A stretch of 62,919 bases of DNA from Phormidesmis sp. RL_2_1 (GCA_012033015.1 JAAUPS010000004.1:1-62919), one strand, 5' to 3'; positions 37,347 through 47,627 are shown, numbered from the stretch's first letter. A program made the numbers and translations. Notes: generated from the sequence alone by a model not told the origin.

Positions 37347-38234
37347 ATGGCTTATCCCAATTCTTCTCAATTTCAAGACTCACATCCTGAGGGAGAAAAT
37401 CCTGAAAGAGCAGATTTTTCACGGCCACATCGATCGCTGGGTGGCTCATTGGTCGGTGTTCAATCGCCGCTGGTGGAGCTGAAGGGAATCTCTAAGCGGT
37501 TTGGCACTCATCCTGTGTTAGAGAATATTGACCTTACCCTCTATCCTGAAGAGGCAATGGCGATCATTGGCCCATCGGGAACGGGCAAATCTACTATTTT
37601 GCGCATTATTGCTGGCCTATTGGCACCTGATGCAGGAGAAATTTGGGTGGCCGGGCAAAAACGCCAAGGACTGATAGAAGATGCCCCCGATCCGTTGGGT
37701 GTGGGCATGGTGTTTCAGCAGCCTGCGTTGTTTGATTCGCTCACGGTAGCGGAAAATGTGGGATTTTCGCTTTACCAGCATTCTCGATTGAGTCAGCGTG
37801 AAATTAAATCATTGGTGCTAGAAGCGTTGAATATGGTCGGTTTGCCGGATATTTCAGCTCAATATCCGGCTGAGCTGTCTGGCGGTATGCGTAAGCGGGT
37901 CAGCTTTGCGCGAGCGGTGATTGCTAATCCTCATAATCCGAAAGATAGACCGGGCCTTTTGCTGTACGATGAGCCGACAGCCGGGCTTGATCCTATTGCC
38001 TCTACGGTGATTGAAGATTTGATTCGGGGGGTGCGTCATCAAGCCTGCGGGGCCTATGTCATTGTGACGCATCAAGAAAGTACGATTCGCCGGACGGCGG
38101 ATAGGGTCGTGTTTCTCCACGATGGAAAGCTACAGTGGCTTGGGGGTGTAGATGAAATTGATGCCACCGACAATCCGTTTGTCCGTCAATTTTTTAGTGC
38201 CCAGGTTGAAGGGCCGATTCATGTGACGGGGTAA
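37347..38234 (+). CDS. ABC ATPase of an MCE/Mla-type lipid transporter
   Basis: 295 residues. Walker A GPSGTGKS, signature ELSGGMRKRVSFARA and Walker B LLLYDEPTAGLDP are intact, and QQPALFDSLTVAENVGF is typical of MlaF/TGD3. The first ~45 residues are a non-conserved polar extension. The downstream gene encodes the MlaD-like MCE protein, so together they should move phospholipid between envelope membranes. The MlaE-type permease is not in the window. Confidence 0.9.
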   Translation: MAYPNSSQFQDSHPEGENPERADFSRPHRSLGGSLVGVQSPLVELKGISKRFGTHPVLENIDLTLYPEEAMAIIGPSGTGKSTILRIIAGLLAPDAGEIWVAGQKRQGLIEDAPDPLGVGMVFQQPALFDSLTVAENVGFSLYQHSRLSQREIKSLVLEALNMVGLPDISAQYPAELSGGMRKRVSFARAVIANPHNPKDRPGLLLYDEPTAGLDPIASTVIEDLIRGVRHQACGAYVIVTHQESTIRRTADRVVFLHDGKLQWLGGVDEIDATDNPFVRQFFSAQVEGPIHVTG

Positions 38235-38235
38235 T

Positions 38236-38292
38236 CGGAAAGCGAAGAGGAAAGCAAAAGGAAAGCAAGAGGAAAGCGAAGAGGAAAGCGCA
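38236..38292 (+). promoter_or_regulatory. array of five SD-like GAGGAAAGC units
   Basis: Purine-only micro-repeat (AGAGGAAAGC / AAAGGAAAGC) fills the 58 nt between the ATPase and MCE genes and ends 2 nt before the ATG. Any of several units could act as ribosome binding site. Confidence 0.7.
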
Positions 38293-39615
38293 ATGCGATC
38301 GCGAACAATTAGGGAAGGTTCTGTAGGACTGTTGATTCTCTTGGGGATTGGTTTGTTTGGCGGGTTGTTGCTTTGGCTGCGAGGGTTTAATCCAACCAAT
38401 CGACCCTATCAGCTAGTCGCTGAATTTAAGGACACCATGGGGGTACAGGTGGGGACACCCGTGCTGTATCGAGGGGTGTCCGTCGGTCGAGTGATTTCTA
38501 TTACACCGCGCTCTAATGCGGTGGATTTGGGGCTAGAGATCACCCAAAGTGATTTACGGATGCCCAATAGAGTCACGGTAGAAACGGTGGAATCAGGTCT
38601 GATCGGCGAAATGTCGATTGAGATTACGCCGCTAGTAGAGCTGCCAGCGCGTGCTGCTGAGATTCCACCTGTGGGCAAAGACTGCGAAGGCGATGTGATT
38701 TTGTGCGATGGCGATCGTCTCGTTGGGGTTACCGGCCCTAGCTATGAAGCCCTGCTACGCTCAGCCGGAGAAGTTGCCGAACTGTTTGCCGATCCTGAAC
38801 TCGTCGCCCAGCTCAAAACCGTTTTAGAAAGCGTCACCCAAACGACTAACGATGCTGGGGTATTGGCCCAAGAAGCCACTGAACTGACCCGTTTGGCCCG
38901 TGCTGAAATTGGCCCTTTGGCCGATTCTGCTAGGGGGGCAACTGATTCGGCTGCGATCGCAGCCCAACAGTTCGCCCTTACCGCCAGTGACATCAACAGT
39001 TTGATTGGTGAAAATCGCGGCATGTTAGTAGATACCTTAGCAAATGTTCAATCGGCCAGTCTCCAGCTACGAGGAGCAGCCGATGTCCTCGGGCCACGCT
39101 TACAAAGCGGTGAATTGGTCGATGATTTAGAGCGGCTAGTTGGCAATGCTGCAGATGCTTCTGCTGATCTACAGGCCATCACAGCGTCGCTCAATAACCC
39201 CGCGAACCTCGTGCTGCTTCAGCAAACGTTAGAATCTGCTCGAGATGCTTTAGCAAGCGCCCAAAAGGTCATGGCAGATGTCGATGAAATCACCGGAGAT
39301 CCAGCGATTCGACAACAGCTACGAAATTTGATCAATGGCCTGGGCAATTTGGTTTCTTCTACCCAATCGTTAGAACAACAAACTGAGGTGGCCAGTATGT
39401 TGGCCCCCTTGAATGAACAGGCCCAACAGCAGGCCCAACAACCGGCTCGCCGTGACCGCCTAGATCAGCTTGCTAATGAGCAAATTCAAGCTGAACAGCC
39501 GGTTTCTCCCGCTACGGCCCCCCTCTTAATCTTTGACGGAGAACGCTATATTTTAAGGCCCACAGACCAGCTAGCAGGTAGCCCCGACGAAGCCGCCGAT
39601 AAAAACGTTCGGTAG
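38293..39615 (+). CDS. MCE-domain (MlaD-like) lipid transport protein
   Basis: 440 residues. One N-terminal transmembrane helix (GLLILLGIGLFGGLLLWLRG) is followed by the MCE domain at ~36-118 (GVQVGTPVLYRGVSVGRVIS; ESGLIGEMSIEI). A long helical, Ala/Gln/Asp-rich region continues to ~360 and a short C-terminal Ala/Asp tail ends it. Matches the TGD2/MlaD-like substrate-binding subunit of cyanobacterial MCE transporters. Confidence 0.9.
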   Translation: MRSRTIREGSVGLLILLGIGLFGGLLLWLRGFNPTNRPYQLVAEFKDTMGVQVGTPVLYRGVSVGRVISITPRSNAVDLGLEITQSDLRMPNRVTVETVESGLIGEMSIEITPLVELPARAAEIPPVGKDCEGDVILCDGDRLVGVTGPSYEALLRSAGEVAELFADPELVAQLKTVLESVTQTTNDAGVLAQEATELTRLARAEIGPLADSARGATDSAAIAAQQFALTASDINSLIGENRGMLVDTLANVQSASLQLRGAADVLGPRLQSGELVDDLERLVGNAADASADLQAITASLNNPANLVLLQQTLESARDALASAQKVMADVDEITGDPAIRQQLRNLINGLGNLVSSTQSLEQQTEVASMLAPLNEQAQQQAQQPARRDRLDQLANEQIQAEQPVSPATAPLLIFDGERYILRPTDQLAGSPDEAADKNVR

Positions 39616-39717
39616 GGCCAGCGCAGTTAACGCTGTCATACCAACTTTTTCGGGAACATTGAGACCACCATAGTTTTAGCGACAGTGATTTGTGTCTCTG
39701 CTCTATTTTGATGGAGC

Positions 39718-41835
39718 ATGTTTAGGGTGACTTATTCTCCACTTTTACCGACCACCCAGGGCAACTGTGCCTCATTTGGTCTATCGTCAGATACGCTGTT
39801 GAGTCGTTTAGGCTGTTTATTGCACTGCCCGAGTGATACACCTAATCTCTGGCCTCAGGTGCTTTCTGTTCTATGTGAGGAGCTTCATTGTGATAACGCT
39901 CAGCTATTTTTGTCTGGGCTGTATCGGGCTAGCGGTAACGCTCAGCACTTTTCGAGCGATGGTTCGGCAGATGGTTCGGCAAATGGTTCGGCAGATGGCG
40001 GCGTTGCAAAACCTGCCGTAGCCCTGCCTGTAAATGTCAACCAATTACTGCGGCAGTATTTGGGGATTGCTGCTCCAAGGGAGGTGAATATCCTCTGGCA
40101 AAGTCAGGCCACTGACTTGCAGGCGCAGTTGACGTCGCTGGTGTCTGGGGGCTTTTTTCATCTCAGTGGTACGCAAACCTATCTAGAGGATTGTTGGCCT
40201 GCTCAGTTGAGTGACATATTTGGGTCTAGCCAAGGGCGTCACTTACTATTGCTGCCTTTAGTCGTCTCTGACTTATCTCAAGCTGATCAAGCCTCCCAGG
40301 CTGCTCAAGCCTCTCAGTCTTCTCAGGTCTCTTTCGAATCACCGCATACCGAGATGGAGGCAGCTCACATCGATCATAGGTCTGTGCCTGAGCCAGCTTT
40401 TGTCGGGGTCTTGGTGCTGTTTCGCCAAGCTGCACAGGGGGGCTGGTTAGCTGAGGATGTGGCGTTATTGGAAGCAGCGGGAAGTCAAATTTATTTGGCC
40501 ATTCGGCGATCGCGCCTCGATCAGATCGCCCAATACCGCAGCGCCTGTGATCAGCTTACCGAACTCCCTGATCGGGTGTTATTTACTCAGCAAATGGTCA
40601 GAGCCATTGCCGCTGCAGCAGAACAGGACACAATGCTGGGGGTTGCTTTTTTAGATTTGGATCGCTTTAAAAATATTAACGACACGCTGGGGCATGAGGC
40701 AGGGGACTGCCTTTTGCAACAGGTCGCGGAACGCTTGAAAAGCTGCCTACGGGGCTATGATGTGGTGGCCCGCTGGGGCGGCGATGAGTTTACCCTGCTG
40801 CTGTGTGCGCTGCGATCGTCCGAAGACATCTCTAATATTTTGGAGCGAATTTTGCAGCGGCTCTCGGCCCCCTTTTACATCCAGGGAGAAGAGCTGTATG
40901 TCACGGCGAGTTTGGGCATTGCCCTAGCGCCTTATGATGGCGAAGATGAGCAAACCTTGCTGCGCAATGCTGATGCCGCCATGTATCAGGCCAAAGCGCA
41001 AGGCCGCAATAACTATCAGGTTTACTTTGAAGAAATCAATGCGGATGCTCGCACCCAGCTCAACTTAGAGACCGACCTGCGTAAGGCCATAGATAATAAC
41101 GAACTTTTTTTGTGCTATCAGCCCCAAGTAGACTTGCTCAGCGGTCAGTGGATTGGGCTAGAGGCGCTGATTCGCTGGCAGCACCCTAGCTTAGGGCTGA
41201 TCTCGCCTGCTAAGTTTATTCCGATTGCTGAAGATACAGGACTCATTGAACCGATTGGCCGTTGGGTATTGCAGAAAGCCTGCACCCAGTATCGCCAGTG
41301 GCGGCAGATGGGATTTCCGCAGTTGCGGCTAGCGGTGAATTTGTCTGCGCACCAGTTTCATCGGAGTCATCTGGTGCGTTCAATTATGCAAATTTTGAAA
41401 AATACCGACTTTGATCCGCACTATTTGGAACTAGAGGTGACTGAAAGTGCTGCGATGCACGATGTGGACTATGCCATTGAAGTGCTCAAAAAGCTCTCCC
41501 ATACGGGCATCCAAATTGCCATGGATGATTTTGGTACGGGCTATTCGTCGTTGAGCGTGCTCAAGCGTTTTCCCTTAGATACGATTAAAATCGATCGCTC
41601 TTTTGTCATGGATTTGGTCGATAGTCCTAGCGATGCTGCGATCGCATCGACCATCATTGCCTTGGCCAAAGGACTCAACTTTAAAGTGCTAGCCGAAGGG
41701 ATTGAAACCCCAGAGCAAATAGCAGTACTCAGTAAAATGGGCTGCGATTACGCTCAGGGCTATTGGTACAGTAAGCCGCTGACCGTAGAACAGATTGACG
41801 GGCTGCTAACGCAAGGGACTTTGCAAAACCGCTAA
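39718..41835 (+). CDS. GAF-GGDEF-EAL cyclic-di-GMP enzyme
   Basis: 705 residues. A GAF-like sensor (~25-265) contains two short repeat insertions (SADGSANGSADGG; QASQAAQASQSSQ). Then a GGDEF domain (ARWGGDEFTLLL) with an RxxD five residues before GGDEF, the allosteric I-site spacing. Then an EAL domain with all main motifs: LEALIRWQHPS, LAVNLSAHQF, ELEVTESAAMH, DDFGTGYSSL, IKIDRSF and LAEGIETPEQ. Both diguanylate cyclase and phosphodiesterase sites look intact, so the net activity is presumably set by the sensor. Its stop overlaps the stop of the opposite-strand gene by 4 nt. Confidence 0.93.
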   Translation: MFRVTYSPLLPTTQGNCASFGLSSDTLLSRLGCLLHCPSDTPNLWPQVLSVLCEELHCDNAQLFLSGLYRASGNAQHFSSDGSADGSANGSADGGVAKPAVALPVNVNQLLRQYLGIAAPREVNILWQSQATDLQAQLTSLVSGGFFHLSGTQTYLEDCWPAQLSDIFGSSQGRHLLLLPLVVSDLSQADQASQAAQASQSSQVSFESPHTEMEAAHIDHRSVPEPAFVGVLVLFRQAAQGGWLAEDVALLEAAGSQIYLAIRRSRLDQIAQYRSACDQLTELPDRVLFTQQMVRAIAAAAEQDTMLGVAFLDLDRFKNINDTLGHEAGDCLLQQVAERLKSCLRGYDVVARWGGDEFTLLLCALRSSEDISNILERILQRLSAPFYIQGEELYVTASLGIALAPYDGEDEQTLLRNADAAMYQAKAQGRNNYQVYFEEINADARTQLNLETDLRKAIDNNELFLCYQPQVDLLSGQWIGLEALIRWQHPSLGLISPAKFIPIAEDTGLIEPIGRWVLQKACTQYRQWRQMGFPQLRLAVNLSAHQFHRSHLVRSIMQILKNTDFDPHYLELEVTESAAMHDVDYAIEVLKKLSHTGIQIAMDDFGTGYSSLSVLKRFPLDTIKIDRSFVMDLVDSPSDAAIASTIIALAKGLNFKVLAEGIETPEQIAVLSKMGCDYAQGYWYSKPLTVEQIDGLLTQGTLQNR

Positions 41836-42653
41836 GATTGTCGAGACGCAGACGGCATAGCCGCAGACGGTCTGATCACAGCAATCGGCTGTCCGCACAG
41901 CTCATCAGCTTCAGCCTCGCGCATATCCCAAGGGACAACAGAAAAAAAGAACAGGGTTAATGCTATGACCAGCCCGGTGGTCAAAAACTGCCAGCTAGGA
42001 TTGAGTGATAGCGCAGTAATCGCCATGCCATGAACCAGACTAGCCGCGCCAAAGCAGCGCGATCGCAAACCTAATCCCATGGCCAAATAGCCCACCGCAC
42101 ATAGCCCTAGCCACAGCGAACACAGATGAGCCAGCACAAGGACAACGCTACAAAAAATGCCATAGGCCGTCACGACCATCCCACCTGCCATCAGCACAGC
42201 CCAGAGGAAAACCACCCAGCGCAGTTTTTCGCTACAGGCCAGCCGCCAAGTCAACTGGGCACTGCCTGCAATGCCGATACCGGTCAGGGCCGCATCAATA
42301 GAAGATTGAGTTGTCCAACTCAGGTGAGAAAACTGAGCCAGGAAAAAAATTGTGATCGCCACCCCTCCCCACAGCAAAAAAGCGCGATCAATTTGCGTCA
42401 AGGAAAAATTGATTGAGGAGAGCCAAGCCGCTAGCTTGCTTAGCACTGGGCTGGCTACAAACCGCCGCTTGAGATGAACCTTCAACAAACGATTGAGATC
42501 TTGCATCCCAATCGTCTCTGGATTGGGTGGCACTAAGGGTTCACTCAAATTAAAAAAAGTCATAACTGACAGTTTCGAAATCCTAGCTAACGACTTGATA
42601 GTTCTGGCCTGTCCGTTTGGCCTATCGGCTGGGCTCGTCTGTGACGTAAGCAC
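41832..42653 (-). CDS. multi-pass membrane protein, unknown
   Basis: Up to 273 residues; an internal Met at 42563 (MTFFNLSEPLVPPNPETIGM) is the more conserved-looking start. About six transmembrane helices (for example FLLWGGVAITIFFLAQFSHL and VVFLWAVLMAGGMVVTAYGI). No family recognised. The C-terminal ~30 residues are cytosolic and polar. Tail-to-tail with the GGDEF-EAL gene; its upstream region contains a 13-nt tandem array (42658-42710). Confidence 0.65.
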   Translation of the reverse strand: MLTSQTSPADRPNGQARTIKSLARISKLSVMTFFNLSEPLVPPNPETIGMQDLNRLLKVHLKRRFVASPVLSKLAAWLSSINFSLTQIDRAFLLWGGVAITIFFLAQFSHLSWTTQSSIDAALTGIGIAGSAQLTWRLACSEKLRWVVFLWAVLMAGGMVVTAYGIFCSVVLVLAHLCSLWLGLCAVGYLAMGLGLRSRCFGAASLVHGMAITALSLNPSWQFLTTGLVIALTLFFFSVVPWDMREAEADELCGQPIAVIRPSAAMPSASRQS

Positions 42654-42657
42654 TCAA

Positions 42658-42710
42658 ACAATATGCAGAAGCAATATGCAGAAGCAATATGCAAAAGCAA
42701 TATGTAGAAG
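42658..42710. repeat. 13-nt tandem repeat x4
   Basis: Copies of ATATGCAGAAGCA in the region between the membrane protein gene and the ABC exporter operon. Confidence 0.9.
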
Positions 42711-42850
42711 TGTAACCGAATATTAAGCTAACGTTATTTTTTTATTGGATCGGTAAACCGTCGTTTCCCACCGTATTGCTCTGTATATTTCTCCGCTAGG
42801 ATATTTATCTCATTCAATATATCTGCCTGGACTATCCTTGTAATGACCCA

Positions 42851-43842
42851 ATGACGCCTTTTAGCCCGCTCGTTTCTCCGGTCTCGGCGCCACCTGCTTT
42901 AGATGCCCAAGATCTGCGGAAAAGCTATGGCCGAGGCAAACGACGCTTTGCAGCGGTGCAAGGGGTAACACTCACCATCGCACCGGGACAAGTCTTGGCT
43001 TTTTTAGGGCCGAACGGGGCTGGCAAGACCACCACCATCAAAATGATTGCGGGCTTGATTCGACCGGATGGCGGCTGGGTGAACATTGCTGGGAAAAATC
43101 CCCACCGACAGCCTCAGGCTTTACAAGGCGTAGGGGCGGTATTAGAAGGTAATCGAAACCTATATTGGCGGCTAACGCCTTTAGAGAATTTGGAATATTT
43201 TGGCGTGCTGCGACAGATGTCCGGGAAGATGGCTAGGCGTCGTGGCCAGTCGCTGCTAGCGTCGTTTGGCCTGCTGGATAAGCAGCAAGTGCCCGTGCAG
43301 AAGCTCTCGCGGGGAATGCAGCAAAAAATTGCGATCGCGCCGCCCTGATTCACGAACCCAAACTATTGCTACTCGATGAGCCCACCTTGGGCCTTGATGT
43401 CGAATCGGGCGAAACGGTCAAAGATCTGGTGCGGCAGGTTGCAGCTTCTGGCTGCGCTATTTTGCTGACGACCCACCAGCTCAATGTGGCCGAAGAACTG
43501 GCCGATCGCGTGGCGGTGATTCGGCAGGGGAAAATTGTAGCTGAGCAGTCTACCCAAGCGTTGATTCAGCAGTTTTCAAATCAGACAGCCTATCGGATTA
43601 CCTTTGAAGGCACATTAGCAGCCGCTCAGCGAGCAGCGATTGAAAGATTAGGGGCAAACGTGACCGATGGGCTGATCTACTACCATCCTATGGTGACGGC
43701 TGATCGCCAGCAGCCGTCATCGTCGGCCATGGTCTATAGAATCTTGAGCTTATTGGCACCGCTGCCACTGCTGGAAGTGCGTCAAGATCGCGCTGATTTG
43801 ACCCATATTTTCTTAAAACTGGTGCAGAACCAATCGTCATGA
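42851..43842 (+). CDS. ABC-2 exporter ATPase (one frame break)
   Basis: About 330 residues after repair. Walker A LGPNGAGKTTTIKMIAGLI, signature KLSRGMQQKIAIA and Walker B LLLLDEPTLGLDVESG, with H-loop LTTHQLN. The frame breaks near 43340, directly after the signature; one added base gives KIAIAAALIHEPKLL. The C-terminal accessory domain (~80 residues) is typical of DrrA/CcmA-like exporters. It overlaps the permease gene by 4 nt (ATGA), a translational coupling arrangement. Confidence 0.88.
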
Positions 43843-44612
43843 TTCACTTGCTAATCGGGGAGCTAAAGCGTACCTGGCGACAAACCATTCGCTACCCAGC
43901 GGAGGTCATCGGCGGGGTGGTGATTTTAACGGCGGTGTTTTACGGCATATTCTTGGGCTCCCAGTACATGGCAGGGCCTACGAGCAGCTTTGGTAACCGC
44001 CTTGATACAGTGGTGGTGGGCTATGTGATCTGGTCATTGGTGCTCTATATCGTCAATGATATTGCCACAAATCTACAGCTAGAGGCCCAAACGGGGACAT
44101 TGGAGCAGGTATTTTTGTCACCGTTTGGCGCACCACGGGTGTTTTTGGCTCGGGCCATCGCTAGCCTTACCTTGCGATTGCTTCTGATTGTGATTGTATT
44201 GGCCATCATTATGGTGATGACGGGCAGCCAATTGGCCTTTCCTGTCTTGCTGCTGTTGCCGCTAGGGACATTATTGCTCAGCGCCTATGGACTGGCCTTT
44301 TTTATTGGCTCTTTTGCGCTGGTGCTCAAAAAGGTACAGCAGGTGCTCAGCCTTTTTCAGTTTTTGCTGCTGTTTTTATTAGCTACACCTACTGAACATT
44401 GGCAGGGGAGCGCCCGACTGGTGGCAAATATGCTGCCGATTTTGCCCAGTACAGGACTGCTGCGAGATTTGATGGCTAGAGAGCAGCCTTTGGACTGGCG
44501 GATCTGGGCGATCGCCCTCGCCAATGGCATGGTGTACTTCACCCTAGGCACCCTGACTTTTCGCTGGGCCGAAAAACAAGCCAAACGACAGGGCACGCTA
44601 GGAGGGTACTAA
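43839..44612 (+). CDS. ABC-2 type permease
   Basis: 257 residues, six transmembrane helices (VIGGVVILTAVFYGIFLGSQ; LLLLPLGTLLLSAYGLAFFI). The family pattern is an N-terminal cytosolic arm, GYVIWSLVLYIVNDIATNL and TGTLEQVFLSPFG. Partner of the overlapping ATPase gene; substrate unknown (antibiotic, lipid or polysaccharide in relatives). Confidence 0.85.
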   Translation: MIHLLIGELKRTWRQTIRYPAEVIGGVVILTAVFYGIFLGSQYMAGPTSSFGNRLDTVVVGYVIWSLVLYIVNDIATNLQLEAQTGTLEQVFLSPFGAPRVFLARAIASLTLRLLLIVIVLAIIMVMTGSQLAFPVLLLLPLGTLLLSAYGLAFFIGSFALVLKKVQQVLSLFQFLLLFLLATPTEHWQGSARLVANMLPILPSTGLLRDLMAREQPLDWRIWAIALANGMVYFTLGTLTFRWAEKQAKRQGTLGGY

Positions 44613-44627
44613 TGAAAGTGACTTAAG

Positions 44628-44664
44628 ACGCGCGATACTGACGTGCGATACTGACGCGCGATAC
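44628..44664. repeat. 13-nt tandem repeat x3
   Basis: Copies of GCGATACTGACGC/T after the permease gene. Confidence 0.85.
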
Positions 44665-44691
44665 TTAAGAAATACCGGTTTTGTCCCATTA

Positions 44692-45994
44692 CTACCGATT
44701 ATCCCACTCGGCAGCGGCATCTGCGATCGCCTCATCAACGCTCTTATCTTTGAGCATAGCCGCCTGCAAATTGTCATAGATAATTTTTGCAGCTCTTTGA
44801 CATCTTCCATCGCTGGAATCAGCACCGCCGCGTCATCGAGCTGACTCGCGCTGACAGCACGGGCAACTTCTACCGGGGTGGCGTCAGCCGGTACAGCGGT
44901 AAAGTAGCTATCCTTCATGGCTGTCACGGTCGAAGGCAGCACATTCGCCTGCTTGGCAAACTCAAGCTGATTGGCATCATTGGTCACATAGAGCGCGAAT
45001 TTCAGCGCAGCTTCCTCAACATCTGTAGATTTAGGAATCACCAAATCCATCGCAGCGACGTTCTTTTTACCCGTGCTGCCGCTAATTTGGGGCGCACTTT
45101 TGGTCGCAGCCGCGATATCTGGGGCGTTACTTGCGATCGTATCCAAAAATTCTGCCCCGGACGCCAAAATCGCCGTTTCACCCGATTGATAGAGTTGAAT
45201 CGCCTGCTGGTGGCCTTGAGTGAGCACTTCGCGAGGCAGCAACTCCTGCTGGTAAAGGTCACTCCAATATTGAAAAACGGCTTTTCCTTCAGGCGTATTA
45301 AAAGCAGCATTGCCGTCGTCATCGACCAAAGGCACACCCATTTGAATAAAGGACTGCAGCACATCAGCAGCATCTTCAGGCACAAAGCTAATAAAAAAGG
45401 CGTACTTCCCGGTCTTTTCTTTAATTTGCTTAGCGACTTCAGCGAGTTCTGCAAACGTTGCAGGCGGTTCAGTGATGCCTGCCGCTTGAAAGATTTCGCT
45501 GTTATATAGCGTCACTCGAGCCGTCAGATACCAGGAAAGCCAAAGCTATCGCCATTGAGCTGAGTGGCCTGCCAAATTTTGGGTAAATAAATAGCCTGCT
45601 CTGCTGCTGAAAGTTTGTCATCAAGGGTGAGCCAAGCGCCTTTTGAAGCAAGCTGTGAGGCAAAGTTAGGGTTGAGGTTCACCACATCTGGCGCGTTGCC
45701 TGCTGAAACTGCCGCCAAAATTTTGGTTTCCATATCGCTCCAAGGCACATCAACCCATTTCACAGTGATATCAGGGTTTTCAGCTTCAAAAGCGGCAATC
45801 AGCTGATTGAAGTAGTCATCAAACTTGGGCGAGAGCTGCATTGTCCAAAATTCGACCTCTGCTTTGCCGGATTGGCCAGCATCAGCCGTATCACTAGTGG
45901 TGTTGGCAGCGTTGCCACAGCTAATCAGCCAGCTTGAGAGCATACCGATAAACACGAAGAGCAAAAACTTTTTCCAATGGCGTAGAAAAGACAT
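44692..45994 (-). CDS. ABC sugar-binding lipoprotein (two frame breaks)
   Basis: About 433 residues after repair; periplasmic solute-binding protein of the MalE/UgpB family. A lipobox (LISC) at residues ~23-26 follows a hydrophobic signal. Then come EVEFWTMQLSPKFDDYF, NPDITVKWVDVPWSDMETKI, NAPDVVNLNPNF and TLYNSEIFQAAGITEPPATF. Break 1 near 45532 (GFPGI to GFPWYLTARVTLYN) and break 2 near 44790 (KELQK to IIYDNLQAAML) each need one added base. The repaired stop is TAG at 44692-44694 after AAAEWDNR. No permease or ATPase gene for it lies beside it. Confidence 0.88.
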
Positions 45995-46530
45995 AGCGAT
46001 TACAACAACTCAGTTTAAAGACGATGCAATTGAGAGGCACAATTGGCTGCGCGGTGACTTGACAGCACAGAGACCTTACAGCACAGAGACCTTACAGCAC
46101 AGAGACTTTACAGCACAGATCGCCAATTTGGACGGCCCAGTAGACGGATTTTAAATCAACGATGGTTACTATCCGTCTACGGGGCATGGCCTATCAAGCA
46201 TGTTTGTTGCATCGATACAGTGGGCAAACTGCATTGCCGATGGATTTTTGGGCCGTTGATGATTGGCTGGATTTTGCACCTGTAAAAACTGTTCATAGAC
46301 TTGGGCTCAAACAACGAGTTCAACCCCAAGTCAAAGCAACTCAGTAAAAGCGCTGAGAGATTGTTTTGAGCAGGAGATGACTAGCAAATCGTCAGAATGT
46401 GGGCCAGCGCAAAAGTACTGAAGCCGTCAGGGTTCAAATGTAATTTTCTTGTTTAAATCTGGGCAATCTAGAGTCCAAATTCGGATCTTTTCGGGTTGTC
46501 TCCGTTATTAGTCACCGGGCAAGCGCAGTC
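45995..46530. other. 536-nt gap before pilM
   Basis: Holds a 16-nt tandem array (ACAGCACAGAGACCTT, four copies, 46062-46119). No convincing gene; the pil promoter is expected here but no clear -10/-35 pair was assigned. Confidence 0.6.
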
Positions 46531-47622
46531 GTGAACAGACTCAAGTCTTTATTTTCTAAGAAATCGCCAGGGGTTGGCATCGAGCTGACGCCCGAACGCA
46601 TCAATATTGCTTACTTAAAAAAACAGGGTCAAAAGATCAAGCTGCAAACGTTGGCAACGGCTGAAATTCCTGAAGGCGTTTTTGTAGAAGGGCAAATTGT
46701 TGATAGCGCCACTATGGCTGAAATTATCCAATCAACCCTGGCTGAAAACAAAATCAAGGTCAAAAAAGCGACAACCGCCGTGCCGGGTCGGGCCGTGACT
46801 CGGGTGATTCCTGTGCCAGCAGAGCTAGACGATAACGAACTGCGGGAGATGGTGCTCAACCAAGAAGCCAGCCTATATTTACCTTTTCCTCGGGATGAGG
46901 CGGATGTGGACTATCAAAAGCTGGGCTTTTTTGTAGATGATGACGGCATTGAAAAGGTTCAGGTGCTGTTGGTCGCAGTTAAAAAAGACATTACGGACAG
47001 CTACACCGAAACCTTCGCGCAAGCCGGTATCAGCCTTAATGTGTTAGAAACCAGCAGCTTTGCTTTGATTCGCACCATTCGTGAACAATTGCGCCAGTTC
47101 ACGTCTCAAGAGGCAGCAGCCATTGTTGATATTCAGTTTGATAGCACCGAAATTTCTATCGTCGTCGATGGCATTCCGCATTTTTCGCGCACGGTTCCGT
47201 TGGGCACCTCTCAAATTCAGAATGCGCTCAGTCGGGCAATGAACCTACCGGGTTCTCGCAATGCCGATTTGCTTCAGGGCCTGTCGGTGCCGCCAGGGCC
47301 TATAGCCGGAGGGCCAAAAGGGGGGATGAATCCAGGCACAGCAGCCATGTTGCGGGTGCTAGGCGAGCTCGCTGACGAACTCAGACGCTCGATTGATTTT
47401 TACTTGAATCAAGGGGAAGACATGGAAGTCGCTCAGCTTTTGCTAGCGGGTGCTGGCAGCGCCATTGGGAATTTGGACGAGTTTTTTGCGCAGCGTCTCG
47501 GGCTGCCGACGAGTGTGGTTGACCCGGTTGATGCATTAGCGATTGAGGTGGATGAAGAGATGTCTCCAGCTCAGCGTTCAGGGTTGGCAACGGTGTTGGG
47601 TTTAGGGCTGAGGGAGGTTTAA
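46531..47622 (+). CDS. pilM: type IV pilus assembly protein PilM
   Basis: 363 residues; actin-like ATPase of the pilus inner-membrane platform. N-terminal GVGIELTPERINIAYL; then VKKATTAVPGRAVTRVI, EEASLYLPFP-like NQEASLYLPFPRDEADVDYQ and the nucleotide-binding AAAIVDIQFDSTEISIVVDG and LLLAGAGSAIGNL. The start is a GTG at 46531. First gene of an intact pilMNOQ operon driving motility, phototaxis and DNA uptake in cyanobacteria. Confidence 0.96.
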   Translation: MNRLKSLFSKKSPGVGIELTPERINIAYLKKQGQKIKLQTLATAEIPEGVFVEGQIVDSATMAEIIQSTLAENKIKVKKATTAVPGRAVTRVIPVPAELDDNELREMVLNQEASLYLPFPRDEADVDYQKLGFFVDDDGIEKVQVLLVAVKKDITDSYTETFAQAGISLNVLETSSFALIRTIREQLRQFTSQEAAAIVDIQFDSTEISIVVDGIPHFSRTVPLGTSQIQNALSRAMNLPGSRNADLLQGLSVPPGPIAGGPKGGMNPGTAAMLRVLGELADELRRSIDFYLNQGEDMEVAQLLLAGAGSAIGNLDEFFAQRLGLPTSVVDPVDALAIEVDEEMSPAQRSGLATVLGLGLREV

Positions 47623-47627
47623 AGGCT

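Noticed and set aside
44787-45509. 240-codon plus-strand frame
   Set aside because: Antisense to the sugar-binding lipoprotein, whose protein is clearly homologous to MalE/UgpB; the plus-strand product is Arg/His/Cys-rich with no motif.
46162-46347. 61-codon frame before pilM
   Set aside because: No ribosome site of note and no conserved-looking sequence; most likely chance in the pil leader.
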